64,000 bases of DNA from NCBI RefSeq assembly GCF_041296385.1, contig NC_091020.1, positions 24,278,501 through 24,342,500 on the forward strand, written 5' to 3'. Both the position numbers and the translations under genes were made by a program. The DNA comes from Aphelocoma coerulescens (taxonomy: Eukaryota > Chordata > Aves > Passeriformes > Corvidae). Below the pieces are notes generated by a model. The model had not been told where the DNA came from. It worked only from the letters and a program-made list of their open reading frames with translations, and ran no database searches. Below, one piece after another: positions 36,901 through 51,100 of this stretch. How positions within the stretch are numbered: the first letter of the stretch is position 1; each line of letters begins with the position of its first letter.

Positions 36901-38973
36901 ATGCCTAAACATGAGATGGAAAGATGTTCCAGAATGTGACATCTTTTTAGTGATGCCTTTGTGGTCAAAAGAGCAACAGCCGGTGGTGCAGCAAAGGACA
37001 ATCTCTGCTACCTCCACCAAACTGAAGAACTGAGATATCAGTCAAGTGACTTGTCTCAACATGAAACCTACTTGGAAAACTTCCAGTTTCCCAGGTTATT
37101 GCCAAGTGTCTGTTCTGAGACATCTGAAGCCAGCAAAACTGCTGCAATGGGCTATGGACTAATTAGTCGAAAGTGAAGGCAATGCACGTGTACTGTCCAG
37201 TCAGGCTGATGGTGTTCTGGTCTCCCTTTGTGGTGCTTGGTCCTTCTAACCCAGTTGGAAGATTCCTGGTGGAAAGAGATCCTAGTGTGGCTCCCAGTGC
37301 CCTGTCTGTTCGGTTAGCTTATCAACGTAATCTTTTAATGTTGCCTTCACCAGAGGGGGACCAACACAGCATGAAGATAAAAGCTGCTCTCCATTTGTTT
37401 TATCTGTAGCCATTAATTAGAAACTGATGAAAGAAACAGACTTTGTTTCAAGGCTGATTCATTCTTCTTCGTAATTCAGGCATCCTGAACACAGAAACAC
37501 TGCTGCTCTATAGCCAAGTAGAGCACACAGCTGAAACTCAAACTGGCTTTGTTCACACAGTGACTGAGGATTTACACAAGTTATTTAGATGCTGTGTTTC
37601 TGGTTGCTTGTAAACAGAGGCTCTTGCAGGCATTTTGAGAGTTGATACTTTATGTATTTGCATGCCTTAATCCTCCAAATGGCTGGTGGTGTAACTTGGG
37701 TGCTTAGAGCCTTGGGGTTTCTAGGTGACTTCTACCATTTATTACAAATTACTTTTCCTAAATCAAAACAATTTTGAATCATAAGAGTGAGGGAGGAGAT
37801 GAATGCATTAATACAATATGGTTTTCATCTTACTGAGGTGCTAAGACTTCTGCTGAGCTCTCTGGTGTGCGAGGAAGGAATTGAGTGTGTGTCTTTCCCA
37901 CTGGTATGCCTTGTCTGAGAGTAGCAGTCTTTGTGTTGAACGTCTGCTTTGTGTGTGTCCACAGATCAGTCATGGTGAAGATAACTCCATCATGTGCTCT
38001 CTAATTACAGTGATGCATTCAATATTTTCCATCCCTTCATAGCCATACAGGAGGGGAAAGTAGACTGTGTGTCTGGACAATGAAGGAAGCTGAATTTCTG
38101 GGCTGTATTCTCTTCCTGCAGCCTCTCCAGTCTGCAGAGACATTTTTCTGTTTCTTCAGGTATTTACCAGTGTGGGCCTCTAGACTTCAGAGTTCAACCA
38201 GTCTGGAAGGATGTTTTTTACTACTCTGACTGAGTGTCAGAATTTTTCTGGAGAAGTTAGATTGAGAGAGATCAGAGGATATCCTATGAGGATGCAGACA
38301 CAATCTAGTCTGATAAAACATTATCTAAAAGAGACATAACCTGTTATCCTGGAGAGCCTGTCTGTTTTTACAGGCCAAAGAATGGGTGCAGCTTCCGTAA
38401 ATGTGGATTTTAAAGAAAAATAACTAGACTTGGATTTTATATTGGTTCTATTTCTTCACAGAGATACCCTCAACCTAGTGCTTCTTCCAGTTCTGGTCCC
38501 TGGGGCACTTCACATCAATTCTTCATGTCTATGAAAAATATAAAAGCAAAGCCAGGAAAGATCTGGTTTCTCTAAATTGGGGATAGTCCCCCAGCAACCA
38601 AACCATTACTCTGAGCAGTCACGGTCTCACTGCTGCTTCTTGACCAGAGCAGAAGCAAACACTGATCTCTGTTACCCTAGCACACCAGCAGCACAACACT
38701 CAGCAGCTCCCTGTACACCCTTGCAACAATGCCTGCTTCTGCCAGATTGTTGAACCCTGTCAAAAGTTAAGTGGGATCAGTCCAGTTGGGTAATTCCTAC
38801 TGGAAGACTTTGAATCAGATAGGGGTTCTTCAAGATGCCTGAAAATGTCTCTGCTTATATTTCCTCTAGTTTTTTAAAGCAGCATTAAGAGGCTCTTGGA
38901 ATAAGATTCTCATCTAATTCACTTCTGTGCCTCTTGCTAAGATGAGATAAGGGAACACAGAAACTGGCACAAT
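24922..38973. other. Intron 1, middle part: no gene recognised
   Basis: Poly-T tracts occur at 31304-31324 (21 T), 32820-32833 (14 T), 33862-33879 (18 T) and about 35206-35218 (13 T). The part near 26.8-27.7 kb is somewhat richer in GC. Its open frames (for example 27263-27634) have no family resemblance. No mobile element was recognised. Confidence 0.5.
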
Positions 38974-39170
38974 ATCACAGAATAGTTTGGGTTGGAAGAG
39001 GCCTTTAAAGGTTATGTAGTCCAGCCCCTCTGTAATGAGCAGGGACATACCTTTACCTTTGTTTAGCTGTGCTGATACATTTTTGTAAGCATGGATTGAA
39101 CTTGACTTTTCATAGCCATTAAGCCTGTCTGTTTTAAGGGCATCCATTGTGGTACTTGGTGGTCACAGAC
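38974..39170 (-). mobile_element. Old CR1 LINE fragment (3' end)
   Basis: On the plus strand the piece starts TCACAGAATAGTTTGGGTTG and continues through TGGAAGAGGCCTTTAAAGG and AGCAGGGACAT. This is the diverged reverse complement of the conserved CR1 3' end. The right part (to about 39170) is only weakly recognisable, so the end is approximate. It is a truncated, non-coding copy. Confidence 0.7.
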
Positions 39171-42100
39171 ATCCATGTCTGCGCTCCCTGCTCCTCCTAG
39201 TGCAGGGATGCAGCCAGAGGGGACCACAGCCTGCAGAACCACTTGCTGGTTCAGGCAGAAATCCAACTCTTTTGTTGTCCTTCAGGATACTTTCATAAAG
39301 GTGCTTTGCTGGGTAAGCAAAATGTTTTTCTGAATAGGCACATATCCAGTAAGCACCCAAAGCCGTGATGCAGAGAATACTGTGCTGTGGCAAGCAGTCC
39401 TGGAAGGCCAAGGATGTTCTTTGGGTGGATACATTCACAGCTCTGAGCCTACAGATTCAGCAACTGCAGTGAATTCAAGTGGTCACCGTAATGTAACAGG
39501 AAAACTAAGCACAAAACCCAAACAAAACTTTTCTTGGGCTAGCACAGAACAGCAGTGTGATTTAAGGTGAAAAAATGCCCTTTCCTGTCCTTTGAGTCTG
39601 TGCTGTTATTTTATCTGTGTGGTCTCAGTAGTGCAGAAGACATTTGAGAATTAGAGAAACTGTACACCAATGATTCCTTCTCATGCTGGTGAGGAGGAGC
39701 TAAATCCTTCTAGGGTTTATGGGCCAAGCAGCAACACTCTGAGCAGGGTGTCCTCTTCTTATTTCATGTTGGTGACTAGTGTAAGTTTAGCTGGCCTGCC
39801 AGGGTGGATGGGAGATGACACCTAGTGTACAATTTTCTATCTCTGAGTTGACAACCCTATGGGAACTGGAGCTTATAGAGCAGAGGAAGACTAGTGGGAA
39901 GCTTTATTGGATGCTGTTGATGTCACTGAGAGGGCAGGGTCTCTTTCTTGGCAGGAAGCATGTATTTGACCTTTCACAAAGCTGTGGTCTTCATGCTGGT
40001 GATCATTAATTCCATTCCTTTTAAGGCAGTGGCGAGATTATCTTGATGTCTGAACCTTCCTTGGCTCCTGCTGGATAGCAGTGACCTGGGTGTAGTCTGG
40101 AGCCTGTTAGTCTGACTGTAACTATCTTCTCCTGGCAGTCCATGGAGACCCGGTGTCTGTTCTTGTATTGTTTGCTCTTGTCAGCTGTCTCTGTAGCTGT
40201 CAGGTTGTGTTGACACACCTTTCCTCTTGTCTTTGGTGATCCTCACAGAGCAGAGTTGAGTAACCCTTCTGCCCTGAGACTGCCCGACGCCATGGTACTG
40301 TCAATACCTGATATTGAAAGAGGTGCATAAACTAGACCTGTCATTGAACTGTTCCCTCTTCTCTGTTTTGTACAGGTGTACTCTAAAATTCATCCTCTGT
40401 AAGCTCTGAAAACTCCTTCTGTGTTAGATGTGGTGTGTTCCTTGGTGTACTTGGCCATCTAGGAAGGCTTAGTGTGCTTCTCCTGTTCTGTATTGGAATG
40501 AGTCTTACTTGGAAACAGATCAAGTGAGCTGTGCATGTAGAGAAGATGGAATTTGGTTTAAAGCCTATTGTCAAGGATAACCATTTACCTTTTCCTCTAA
40601 GCCATCAGCATTCGACTGCCCCTTTCCCAGCAGCAATGTCTGCACAGTTCTGCCATGATCCCTTTTCCCCCTCAGCATGTGGACAAAATGGTAGGAGGTC
40701 AAGCCTCAGGGTTTGGTTGACACAAGTGACAAAATCTGGCACCAAGACAAGCGTGTTTTGTTTAAATGACATGCAGCAGTCCATTGAAATGATCATGGTA
40801 CTGCAGTGTCCCCTGCTGTGAGGGGAATCTTCTTTTTTTTTCCCTATTTGCAAGGTTGTCTCTTGGTATTTGGAATCTTCCCAGACCTTCAGTTTATTGT
40901 GTTCTGTGTATAATTATGTGATAACAGTATCAGTTAACACTGCTTCCTCAGAAATTGACCTCTGCAGGGTCCAAGTGAGGGTGAAAGTGCATTTTGCATG
41001 TTTGCCTCTTGTACAGTGCAAGTAGCTTCTCATACGACTTAAACAGCCAAGTGGCAAAGCGGAGGCTCAGAGTACTGCCTGCCTCTTTCACAGCAATTGA
41101 TGTGTGTAGGAAGTGTTTAGAAATTACTTTGAACTTGAGCAAAAAGCTCCTGATGTGGAAAAAGGCACTTGCCCCTCTGTGATGGCAATACTTGGAATCC
41201 TGTTCCTTTGGAGCAACCATTCTCTGACTAATCACTGCTAGAAATTCTTTGGCAGCTGTAAAATGGTGTAACATTGCAGGTGTCATGGCTAGAGTTGGGA
41301 AGAAGCACACCTATTAAATTGTTACCATTCTAGAAAGCAGCTCAGCAACCTGCTCTGCAAATACTGATCCTGACTCCACTGTCCTTACTCTGAGAGTTCA
41401 AAGCCAATAACGTGGATGCTGACTCCGAGTTCCACAGAGATGACTCGGACCTGACTTCTATAAATCATCAGATAAAATTGATATAGTGGCTATAAATAAA
41501 CACAAATACATTCTACTTAAAACAGGAATTCAGAGTTTGAATCCAACTGCTTATCTTGGAGCTTTGCCAATATCCTAGATAAGTCTAAACGGAAATGTTA
41601 ATAAATATTGCAGGTATAAATTGACTTTAATTCTGGGTACAAGATGGAATATTGAAGGGGAAAAACAAAACAAGTTGCAGGAACTTAGAGGTTACTTAGA
41701 AGACATCTGCTTATTGGAGAGGTGGAAAATTACTGTGAGAATATACTGCTTTGGCGCTTGTAAGCTGCATGCACTGATTTCGTGATGAAGGCATGCACTG
41801 AATTTGGGGCAGGCTAGTAGGGAACCATCATATTCTCAAGGGTTTTCATGGAATTACATGTGCAAATAATAAACCCATCCGTGGGAATAATGGGCCTTTA
41901 TCTTGCCCCCCAGACTTGCACAGCCAGTCAGGCCTTCCATAGGAATAAGAAAGGTGCTCTTGCTCTGCAGACTTCATAATCTTCAGCTAAAACTTTCTGA
42001 AGCATCTCACTGCTCTAGGTTTTGTAGTCAGTCAACTCCCTCTTCATCTTAAAAAAATGGCAAATAAGTAACTCACCTTTTCTTTTGTTTGGAAACAAAG

Positions 42101-45100
42101 TGCAGCATGTAACTTTTGTCTTGTACAGCATGTAACCATGTGTCTTAATTTTTGGCGAATTTTGTTTAAAATCAGGCCTCTGCCAAGCAGTTACAAACTT
42201 CTTCCTTGGCAAAACCACTGAACTCCGTAGGCAGCCTTCAAGCCTTCATCAACCACTGACTCTTCCTGTTATAAAATATGTTGACTAATGAAACTAAGCT
42301 GAGGAAAAAAAATCCCTCTAACTGGAATTAAGAATTCTACCGGAATTCTACTCAAGAAAAACAAGGGATTTTTGTTGATTTGTCTTATCTGCGTTGTGTT
42401 ATACCGGAATGGTATCAAATCTGTAGCAATGTCACCAGTTTGCCAGGCCTAATCATCTACTTCACATGATCTCCTCCAAGCAGAGCAAGAAGTGCCTGCA
42501 AGGTCACTCAAAAGCAAAGCAGTCTTAAGTGATGACTTCTGCATAGTACCTGTGATGTTAATGAATGAGTTCATGTAATAGTTACATTAGAGTTCAGAAT
42601 GGAAAAGGTCTGGCAGTCAGCTCTGCAGGTTAAGGATGCATCTCCTTAGCTTACAGCTTGACTATTGATAAGGAGCAAGCAGGGAAAACTGACCCTCTTT
42701 AACTATTTATTCCTGCTCTTTATCTTATTTCTTTGTGGCTTCACTCTGGACTTACTGCTCAGTGAAACACTGCCTGCAGGCTTGTGTTGTTTGGGAAGGT
42801 AGGGGAGGGGAAAACATGGTGTATTCTACTCTCTAAGACATTTTCTAGATGATTTAACAGCTTGTCTTCAGCAGCTCTTCCAAATTGTCCTGGTGCTTCA
42901 GTGGTAAGGTCAGTACTGAGGACAGGAAAAGTGCTGATGAACATTTTTAAGATTTGCATCTATTCTAAGTCCTTTGGAATAAGGGAAGCTTCTCTCTGCT
43001 TCCGGTTTTCTGCTCTTTCAAATCACTTGGAGGGGGTTATGTCAGTCATGCACATGTACTCGTGTTTAGAACTGGGCTGGAGTCACGTTCATGGTCATAC
43101 TCTGTTGGGGCAACTTGCAAATAAACCCTGCTTTGATATCCCACATCAAATAGGAAGGCATATTTCACGCCTTTCTGAGCACAAGTACAGCCAAGCTCCT
43201 TGCCTTCTATTTCAGCAGGGCTGAAAATCTGCTGTGACAGAAGCCTGTCCCATAGCAAGGTTGTGTTGTGTTTCTGGCAGCTGGAAGACTGGCTGTTTTG
43301 GCCTCTCTTACTTAAGAGTCTGGAGATGGTCCAAATTTTTGTCTGACTTGAAGGCAAGATCAATACTGATAATGTTTGAAGATTGTGCATAAGAGAAAGG
43401 AGTTGATGCATCTTCACCCTGATGCTTCTGGACTGATTTCACATCAGACGTGGGTTCTGAATGCAGCTGGTGTGGGAGCTGTGTTAGAGTGCTCTGTTGC
43501 CTTGCTGAAAAGGAGTTGTTCATTTTACACTTGTAAAATTTTCATGCTCCTGAGAAGTAAAAATGACACTTCTTTTTTCACTGGATAATGACCAACAGAC
43601 TTGTGTGGATACTAAATATTAAGTCTTACTCTGAAGGGAACATAGCAATGCTGTGTTTTAAGCAGGAGTTACCACCTTCTCTTTTCCCTCCATTCCCGCA
43701 AATTCCTCCTCGGGTAGAGAATTAGATCTGGTCACAGTGCTTGGAGGCCTTTTAGTCATAACCAAAGTGCTGCAGTAGCAATTTCTGTTGTGGCTGTTCA
43801 AGCTTATACCATTTTGACCACCCAACTCGCAAAACACTTACATGTGAATCCTCCAAAACACTTAAGGCAATTTGTCTTCATGAAGCAATGGTTATTGATT
43901 AAAAGAAAACAAACAAACGAAGTCTGAATGCACCAGTGAACAAATTAAACTTTTTAAATGTCAGAAATTATTATTCTTTCAAAGAGGGGGGATTTATCAG
44001 AGTCAGTCAACCTACATTGTGCTTAAGGACCTATTTTTAAACAGAAGTAGCTCTATGAATATTCACTACTCACATGTGGTCTGTTGTTCCTGTTCTGTGC
44101 CCAAACACAGCAGCTTGTTCTTGTGAATCGCTTGAATTTTGCAAAAGTTATGGCTGACTTTTTTTTTTCCTGACTTCTTTTCTTCACCCACCAAACACTC
44201 AGCAGTAGCACCGAAGTACAGATCAGACCCCTCAGAAAGTGCTGCTGTTTTACAGCTTAGCAGCAGTTGTACACAAGCCAGCAGGAAAATAAAGATGACC
44301 TTTGAGATTTGATGCTAATAGAGCATTGTCCTGACCTTGTAATCCCAAATTTCAGAACAAATACCTCTAGTCAACCTCATTGTTAATTGACACAATTGCT
44401 GCTGGTATGATCTAGCAGTAATAATCGTCTCATGATGGGTTGGAACATCTCTGCTGCCATCCCCGCTAATTGGGGCTGGGTGAGCAGAGCGCACCGCGGG
44501 GATGTGCCGCTCAGCAGAGCGTGTCCTGGCGCTGACAGCTGCTCGTGGGTGATAAGAACACTTCACTTCTCTTGGTACCAAAACTGCTTAAAGGCACAGT
44601 CTAAGGGCTAGATGATCCCGGCACTGTTGAATTTTCTCTCTGTAGATTGACTGCCTAGTTACATAAGGACAACAGCTATTAATCTGCAAACAGTGTGTTG
44701 AAACTTCTATCCATACTGATTTTTATGTTCTGGTTATGTGTGCTGAGCTTCCAAGAAGGCATGCCACACAGCTGCTTGGCTTATTGCTCCCAATCACAGC
44801 CTGATGGGACTAGATTTCCCTAGTGTACAGGCAGCAGCTAAACCTGTGCCACATAGCTGGGTAATGCAGTTTCTAACTTTGTCAGATCCCTTATGGAGAA
44901 GCCTCAGGTAATTAGACAAAGTTCTATCTGATTGCTGAATTGAGAGCCATGTTGGTACTTCTGGTTTTAAATCTAAAAGGCTTCAAATAGAGGAAAACTT
45001 ACTGTACTCTCTGCTGGGGCCATGAGAAACTTGAAGTGTGTGAGAGAAACTGAGGAAAAATACATCTTGGAGGTCTTTGTTACACTTCTGGCACACTAGC

Positions 45101-48100
45101 CACTTCTGGCTTTTCTGCCCCTGGAAAATGAACTTTAACAGTCCTTTAAAAAAAAAAAAATCTGTAGCTCTCTAAAGCAGCTTGTTAGTTCTTCCTGGAA
45201 AAAGCAACATTTAGATCTGGTATGCATGTTGCACAGCACATCTCAGAGTGTCCTGGTGCTGCTGCCAGCCTGACCACGGGTGATGGCTGCACTGAAGCTC
45301 CCCAGTGTCCCTTGAGACACCTGGGTGTGGGTTTTTTGTGTTTGGTTTTGTTTTTCCTGCTTTGGCTGTCTTGTCTCTTTGTCTTCCTTTGTGTTGTATT
45401 GGGGAGCAAGTTGTTTTATTTTTGAGGGCAGAGAAAAGGGGAAGGGGCAGAACTGAGACTGGTTTATCAAAAAGTAGCCAGTGTTCAAGCTTTGCCACCA
45501 TTGCACTATTTGCTGTGCCTGGTTGCATTCCCACAGCTTAACCGAGACTGTAGAGCTTTTATTAGTAATTAGCTCGTTGTGGCTTTAGGGCTTTCAGACA
45601 CGAGTAGTTGTTTTCATTGGGGGTATTAATTATGAATCACAAACCTGTAAACAGCTATAGCCAAGAATGTGCACGTTTGCAGATATGACTGTTTTGCTGT
45701 TCAGCCCTGGGTTAGCTCTGCACTGCCCTCATTGTTGTTACAGAGAAGTGTATGGAAAACATGTTTTTAACCTCCTAGATGCTATTGAATTCCTGCATAG
45801 CAGTCTGTAAAACTGTGGGAAAAACGGCCTGCTCATTTGTTTTCTAAGCAATCTGATTTAAATATGATGGTTTGAATGGGTTGAAGCAAGGACTTTGAGA
45901 GCCCACTTCTCCAAAGGCTCTGCTTTAAGATCTTCTTATAAATACACTTAAAAATTATGTGATTTTAATCTTCTAAGGGGGAGGAAAAAATAGAGTGTTT
46001 ACACTTGACAGTCTTACCAGCTGAGCATCGCTGATACTGGCTTTATTTCCAGTGTTGTTTTCCTGATTTTCTGCAGGCAATACTTGACTAAGAAATCAAA
46101 TTAAATTATCTATCGAACTTGATAACAGATCTCCCTTTTAATTCAGTGGAGCTTAGTTTCTCCTCTTTAATGTGGGATGAACTTGCTCACCACTCAAAGA
46201 GATAGGATCCATATATACCAGGAGTCTTGGAAGGTTCCTGTGGGTGGTCAGATCGAGAAGGATGGAGTGGATACCAGGGACTGGGGTGAGAGTTCTGGTA
46301 GAGGTGAAGACATACCTGCATTTCTGCAGTGGGAATGTGACCCACATGGTCAGAGACCATTTCCACTGCACCCCAAACAACCCCCGCCATGATGACTGCT
46401 TTTTATAATTCTCTGGTCATGAATTATGAGAAAGCAAGAACTATTTCAATGCATGTTTGAGTTGTTGATGTCTGACAATACTGCTGCTGTTGGGGGAAGA
46501 GCAGTATTGCCCTTTGCTAGCTGTTCTTTTGTCATGAGAAAAGCTGCATCTTCCTCTGTTAGACCCTGCTTCATGTACAGTCCATGAGAAAGTCTAGATT
46601 TAGGTTTTGAGGGAAACCAGAAGATTAATTGGTGGTGCTAGGCTTGCATTTTTTCCCAACAGGTTCCCTTCTCCCCTCCACTTGGTCTTCTTTCGATTTT
46701 TACCAAGAACTCTCCCAGTACCCGTCTTAAGAAAAAAACCCCAAACGAAACCAAATCTCACCTTGACAAATTTTGTAGAGGAAATAAAAACTGAAACATA
46801 AGCTGGCTTTTGAGAAGTGATTTTCTTGGGTAGATTCTTGAGGTGCTTTCATTACTGCTGGTTTCCTTTCTTTAAATATTTTTCATATTCATATTTCACA
46901 ATTCTTTCATAGTGGGATTAGGAGGAAACAGACAATGTATGCTAGCTAATTTGGGGTTTATTGCAAAGTATTTCTCTGCTTTAGATTTATGTAAAAGGCT
47001 AGGGGAAGGTAGTTTTATCCAGTTTTCCTCTCCTCTTGTTCCAAGTTAAGAAACAGATGGCCTGACCTGCGTAAGGCTTTAAGTGTTGGAATTGGCATCA
47101 GTGTCTTCTTAAGGATTATTTTTAAAAAAACAAAACCCAGGAAGCATAATGTCTCTGCTCAGTGTGAAAGCTGGTCTGTACAAAAATAGCAGGCTCACAA
47201 TATGTGACTGAGATGATTCCCCTGACCTAAATAAGGAAAATGATTACCTGATATTTGGAATGTGGCTTTGTTTCTAGCATTTCCTCCTACTGTCAGGCAG
47301 TACTTGTACCTACCTTCTCTTCAGCACACACTTCTCAGCAGTGTTGCAGCTTCAAATATCTCTGCATGCTTGGATGTACCAGTCTAAGTACATCTAAGTC
47401 CTGGCTGTTGCTTGAATGGCAAGGTTTTTCTTGAAGTGGGGCTGATAGTTTGATAGGTATGCATGCACTAGGAAGGAAACTGATGGAGAGTTGGTGGTGG
47501 TGGAAGGTATCTGCCACGCCTAATCTAGGTATAGAGGGTCAACCACGATTTTAAATTAAGCCTAAAGATTTGTTTCCTTTTTAAGTTACCATTTCCCGAG
47601 TATAAAGGTAAGGTTATTGCTATTCTTAAACATGGGCAGTTGATTAATAGTGCTTCACAATGTGATGGAGCCCAAGCCCAGCAGAGCATAGATTTGTATT
47701 GTTTTCCATAATGAGTGTATTGATCTCTAACAGGGATATTGTTGGTGAGGAAGAAATGATCAAAACTGAAATCTGTGTAACACTTGTTAGGTTTTACTGG
47801 TGTTGTCTTTTCAGTTCATGAGATTCTGGATTGGATCTCAGAATCAAATCAAGCTTTCTCTGTGCAGGCTAGCTAAGGAGCATTTCTGTTATAAAACAGG
47901 CATAATTACTGTGATTAGGAGAAAGGAGTCTATGATAATAGATCCTAAAACAGTGTGCTCTGATAAAAAATGAAGTTGTTAGCCCTGCTGAGCAAATCCT
48001 GGTGAAATATCTTGGGAGTGGCCGTTGTTTGCGTTTGACATTATGCTTCTTGGTAGTCTTTATGGATGTGCTCATTGCTTTTATTGAATGAAATTGCTGT

Positions 48101-51100
48101 CACACTTCTAATTTTTGCTAAATTTTTTTACCCTTGCTTCACTATTGCTGTATGGAAATGTTTGACCTGCGCTGGCCAGCGATTAGCCAACAACATCTAT
48201 TTTGAACCTTCATTTGCTCTTACCATTTGCAGTACACTGTAAAAAGAACAGGAAAAATTCTGTGGGCTGATTTCCACTAATAGCGAGACATTACCAATAG
48301 CTGAGGGCTGGAGGAGCATCCTTTGGAAGGCTGCTGACTGCTTTGCTATGTGCTTCTGTTCCCTTGGCATCTGCTGTTGGCCCTGGGGAGAGAAGAGTTT
48401 CTGGGTTGGGGCGGCCTTTGATCACATTTCTTACAGCTATTTCAACAGAAAACCCATTCAGCTCTGCTGAAGCTGAGGGCATAACTCTTCTCTGTTACTG
48501 TGGTTTAAAAGTGGTCTGTTAAACACGGCTGCGATGGCGGTGCAGGTGGAGAAGAGGGATGGTTTGCTCATTATTGCTGCCTTTCTCAAGGAGAACATGG
48601 GAAGATTACACAACTGGAGCAGTATTAGCTACTTCCTGTCCTTTAGGATGTATCTTTAGCCTACTGTAATCACCATGCTCTGTTCTGAATAGAGTCTGTC
48701 ACATCAGTTCTCATGTCCTTCTGCAGGCGCTGCCATCTGCGGACAACTGTCTTGCTGCAACTCCTTCATCTGTTGGCACTTCCCTAAACAAGGAGCTCTG
48801 TGGAAAAGCGTTCATTTGTTGCAGCCTCCTGTAAAAAAAGGCTGTTTGGCACATTTCTAACGGAAGCCAAGCAGTTGTTGAACAGAATGAAAGTTGTTTG
48901 ATCTTGCTTCTGTTACAACATTGTGCTCCCCTGAGCTGGTACGCTAAGAGCAGCACTGGCTTTTGTTTCTCGTGGCAGGCCTGCACGGGCAGCTCCTGGA
49001 GGGGATAAATAACATGCTAATTGCAACAGAGCTTGACCCCTGGGCAGAAGTGGAGCTGGCTGCCTTGTGTCACTGCGAGGGAAGAGTTTCCATATAGGCA
49101 GTTACCCAGCGGAGTTAATGAGCTGTGAACACACGCCTACCCTGATTGTAGTTCACTGCTTGTGTCATCACAGCTCTGTCCTGTTGTGTGCATCCTAACT
49201 TCTTCAACTCTCCCATCTTTGGGATCACATCTGTGCTTATGTGACTAGCTATGTGATCATACTTGTTTGCAAGAAACACAGATTTTGGTGTGACTTAAAG
49301 CCAGTTGTAATAATTTTTTGGTTTATATATGAGAAGTCCCTCTTAGTCAAGCAAGCAAACTTTTACCTGAGTTTCAGGCATTCTGTAGGTCTAATTTTGT
49401 CTCGTTCACCTTAGGATAGTAAGTCTTGCTGAAACCTAGAATAACTTTTTTGCTAAAGATAGTTAATGCAGATGTTTATCTGCTATTTCAGTTCAGGCCT
49501 GGTGGTGGTGTTCATCCACAGTGATGTCTGATTGTGTATGTGGAGGCTTTCAAATGATTGTCAGATTGTCCAGTTTTACAGACCATGTTCCTGTGTAGTG
49601 TTTTGTATGGGAATCTCTGTCTTTGGGGGCACAAGGCTTTTGCGTAGCTTTTGGGGTTTTTTTGCAAGTAGGTTAGTGATGAGAAGACATTTAGGGGGCC
49701 AGGGAATAGCTTTCCCAGTGGACCTAGTATGTTCTAATGAATCTTGTTCATGGGGTGTACTTTAATCTCATCAGGCATAGCTAGCTCTGGTTTGGCAAAA
49801 TTAACTATTCTGCCAAGGCTTTGAAGTCACTAATGTTTTTTTCCCTTCTCTTAATGAACCCCATTATACCTTTGGTAGTCTGACTGTGGCTTTGGCCAGG
49901 CTGCAGTGCCAATGGGAACAGGGAAGTATATCAGCCATTGTGAAATAGCAGGACCCAGAGTCTCCTAGGATCAGGAAAGGCATGGTTGAAACCAAGAACA
50001 CTTAGGAAAACCTGAAGGTTTTAGGAGAGGGTCCTCTCTGAAGGCTCACAAGGAGATGGAGCTTTTTTGTGTCTATGTCCTGAATTAAGTATATGACATT
50101 AACTTTCAAGGGGTGATGAAAATGAGATGAAATTGAGAGGTCTTCCATTTTACAGTCAATATGAGCTTTTCACTGAGTCTGTTGGAGTGGACCAAGGATG
50201 AACCGTGAAATTGTTTGGCAGGACAGGCTCAGCTTTTCTTCTGTTTTGGTGGAGAAATAGTTCTCTTGTGAAGGCTTTTGCTGTGGAAGTTCACAAAACT
50301 TCCCTGTTGGAAAAGAGCTAAGAGTGTCTCTGTCTAATTAGCCAAAACACTTCAATCCTCCTGCTAGACTACCTGCAGATAAGCCTTCAAGCACAGTACA
50401 TGTTGAATTTCAGCAGGGAGTAGGTGTTTGGAAAAATTGAGAAGAAAAAGCAAATATGATACATTATTCTAATATGCCAAAAACTTGGTCCCTTCCTCCT
50501 CTTGCTCTCCAGACCTTCAGTTTGGCACTCACTTACTGTTTGGATTATGGTATGTTATTACAGAATTGCTAATTAATTCTCTAGTTGAATTCACACCACT
50601 GTGACTCTTAAGTACTTTAATGGGAGCTACTGTTACCTCTGCAACAGAGGAAAACTTCTTTCCCCCCCAGCCCACCCAAATATTTGACTTCTTTCAGAAG
50701 GGCATCACAACTGTTCAGATTTCAGTGGGAAGCTGCAGTGCTACAACAGTTTCTACTTAATTTCCATAGGAGCTACTTTCTAATGCTAATTTCACGCTTG
50801 ATAAATACAGTCCCTTGTTGCCTAGGCAGCAAGTTACGGCGCAAATGTTCATTACTGCACTACTGGTTAATGAGTCTCCAGTGTTCTGAAGAAATTAAGT
50901 GGGTTTACTCACTTTAATCTTAAGTCACCCCCAGCCTAAGAAACCAACCTGCAAAATATTTCCAGTTAGACGTGGTACCTGAGTGCGATAGTGACAGTAA
51001 CCAGAAGAATTTTCAGAAGCATTTGGTACAGTGCTGCCAGAGTGAATGCCTTGGCTGTTCTTTTAAAGGTTTGCTGGTTTACAAGGATGTCTTTGCTATG

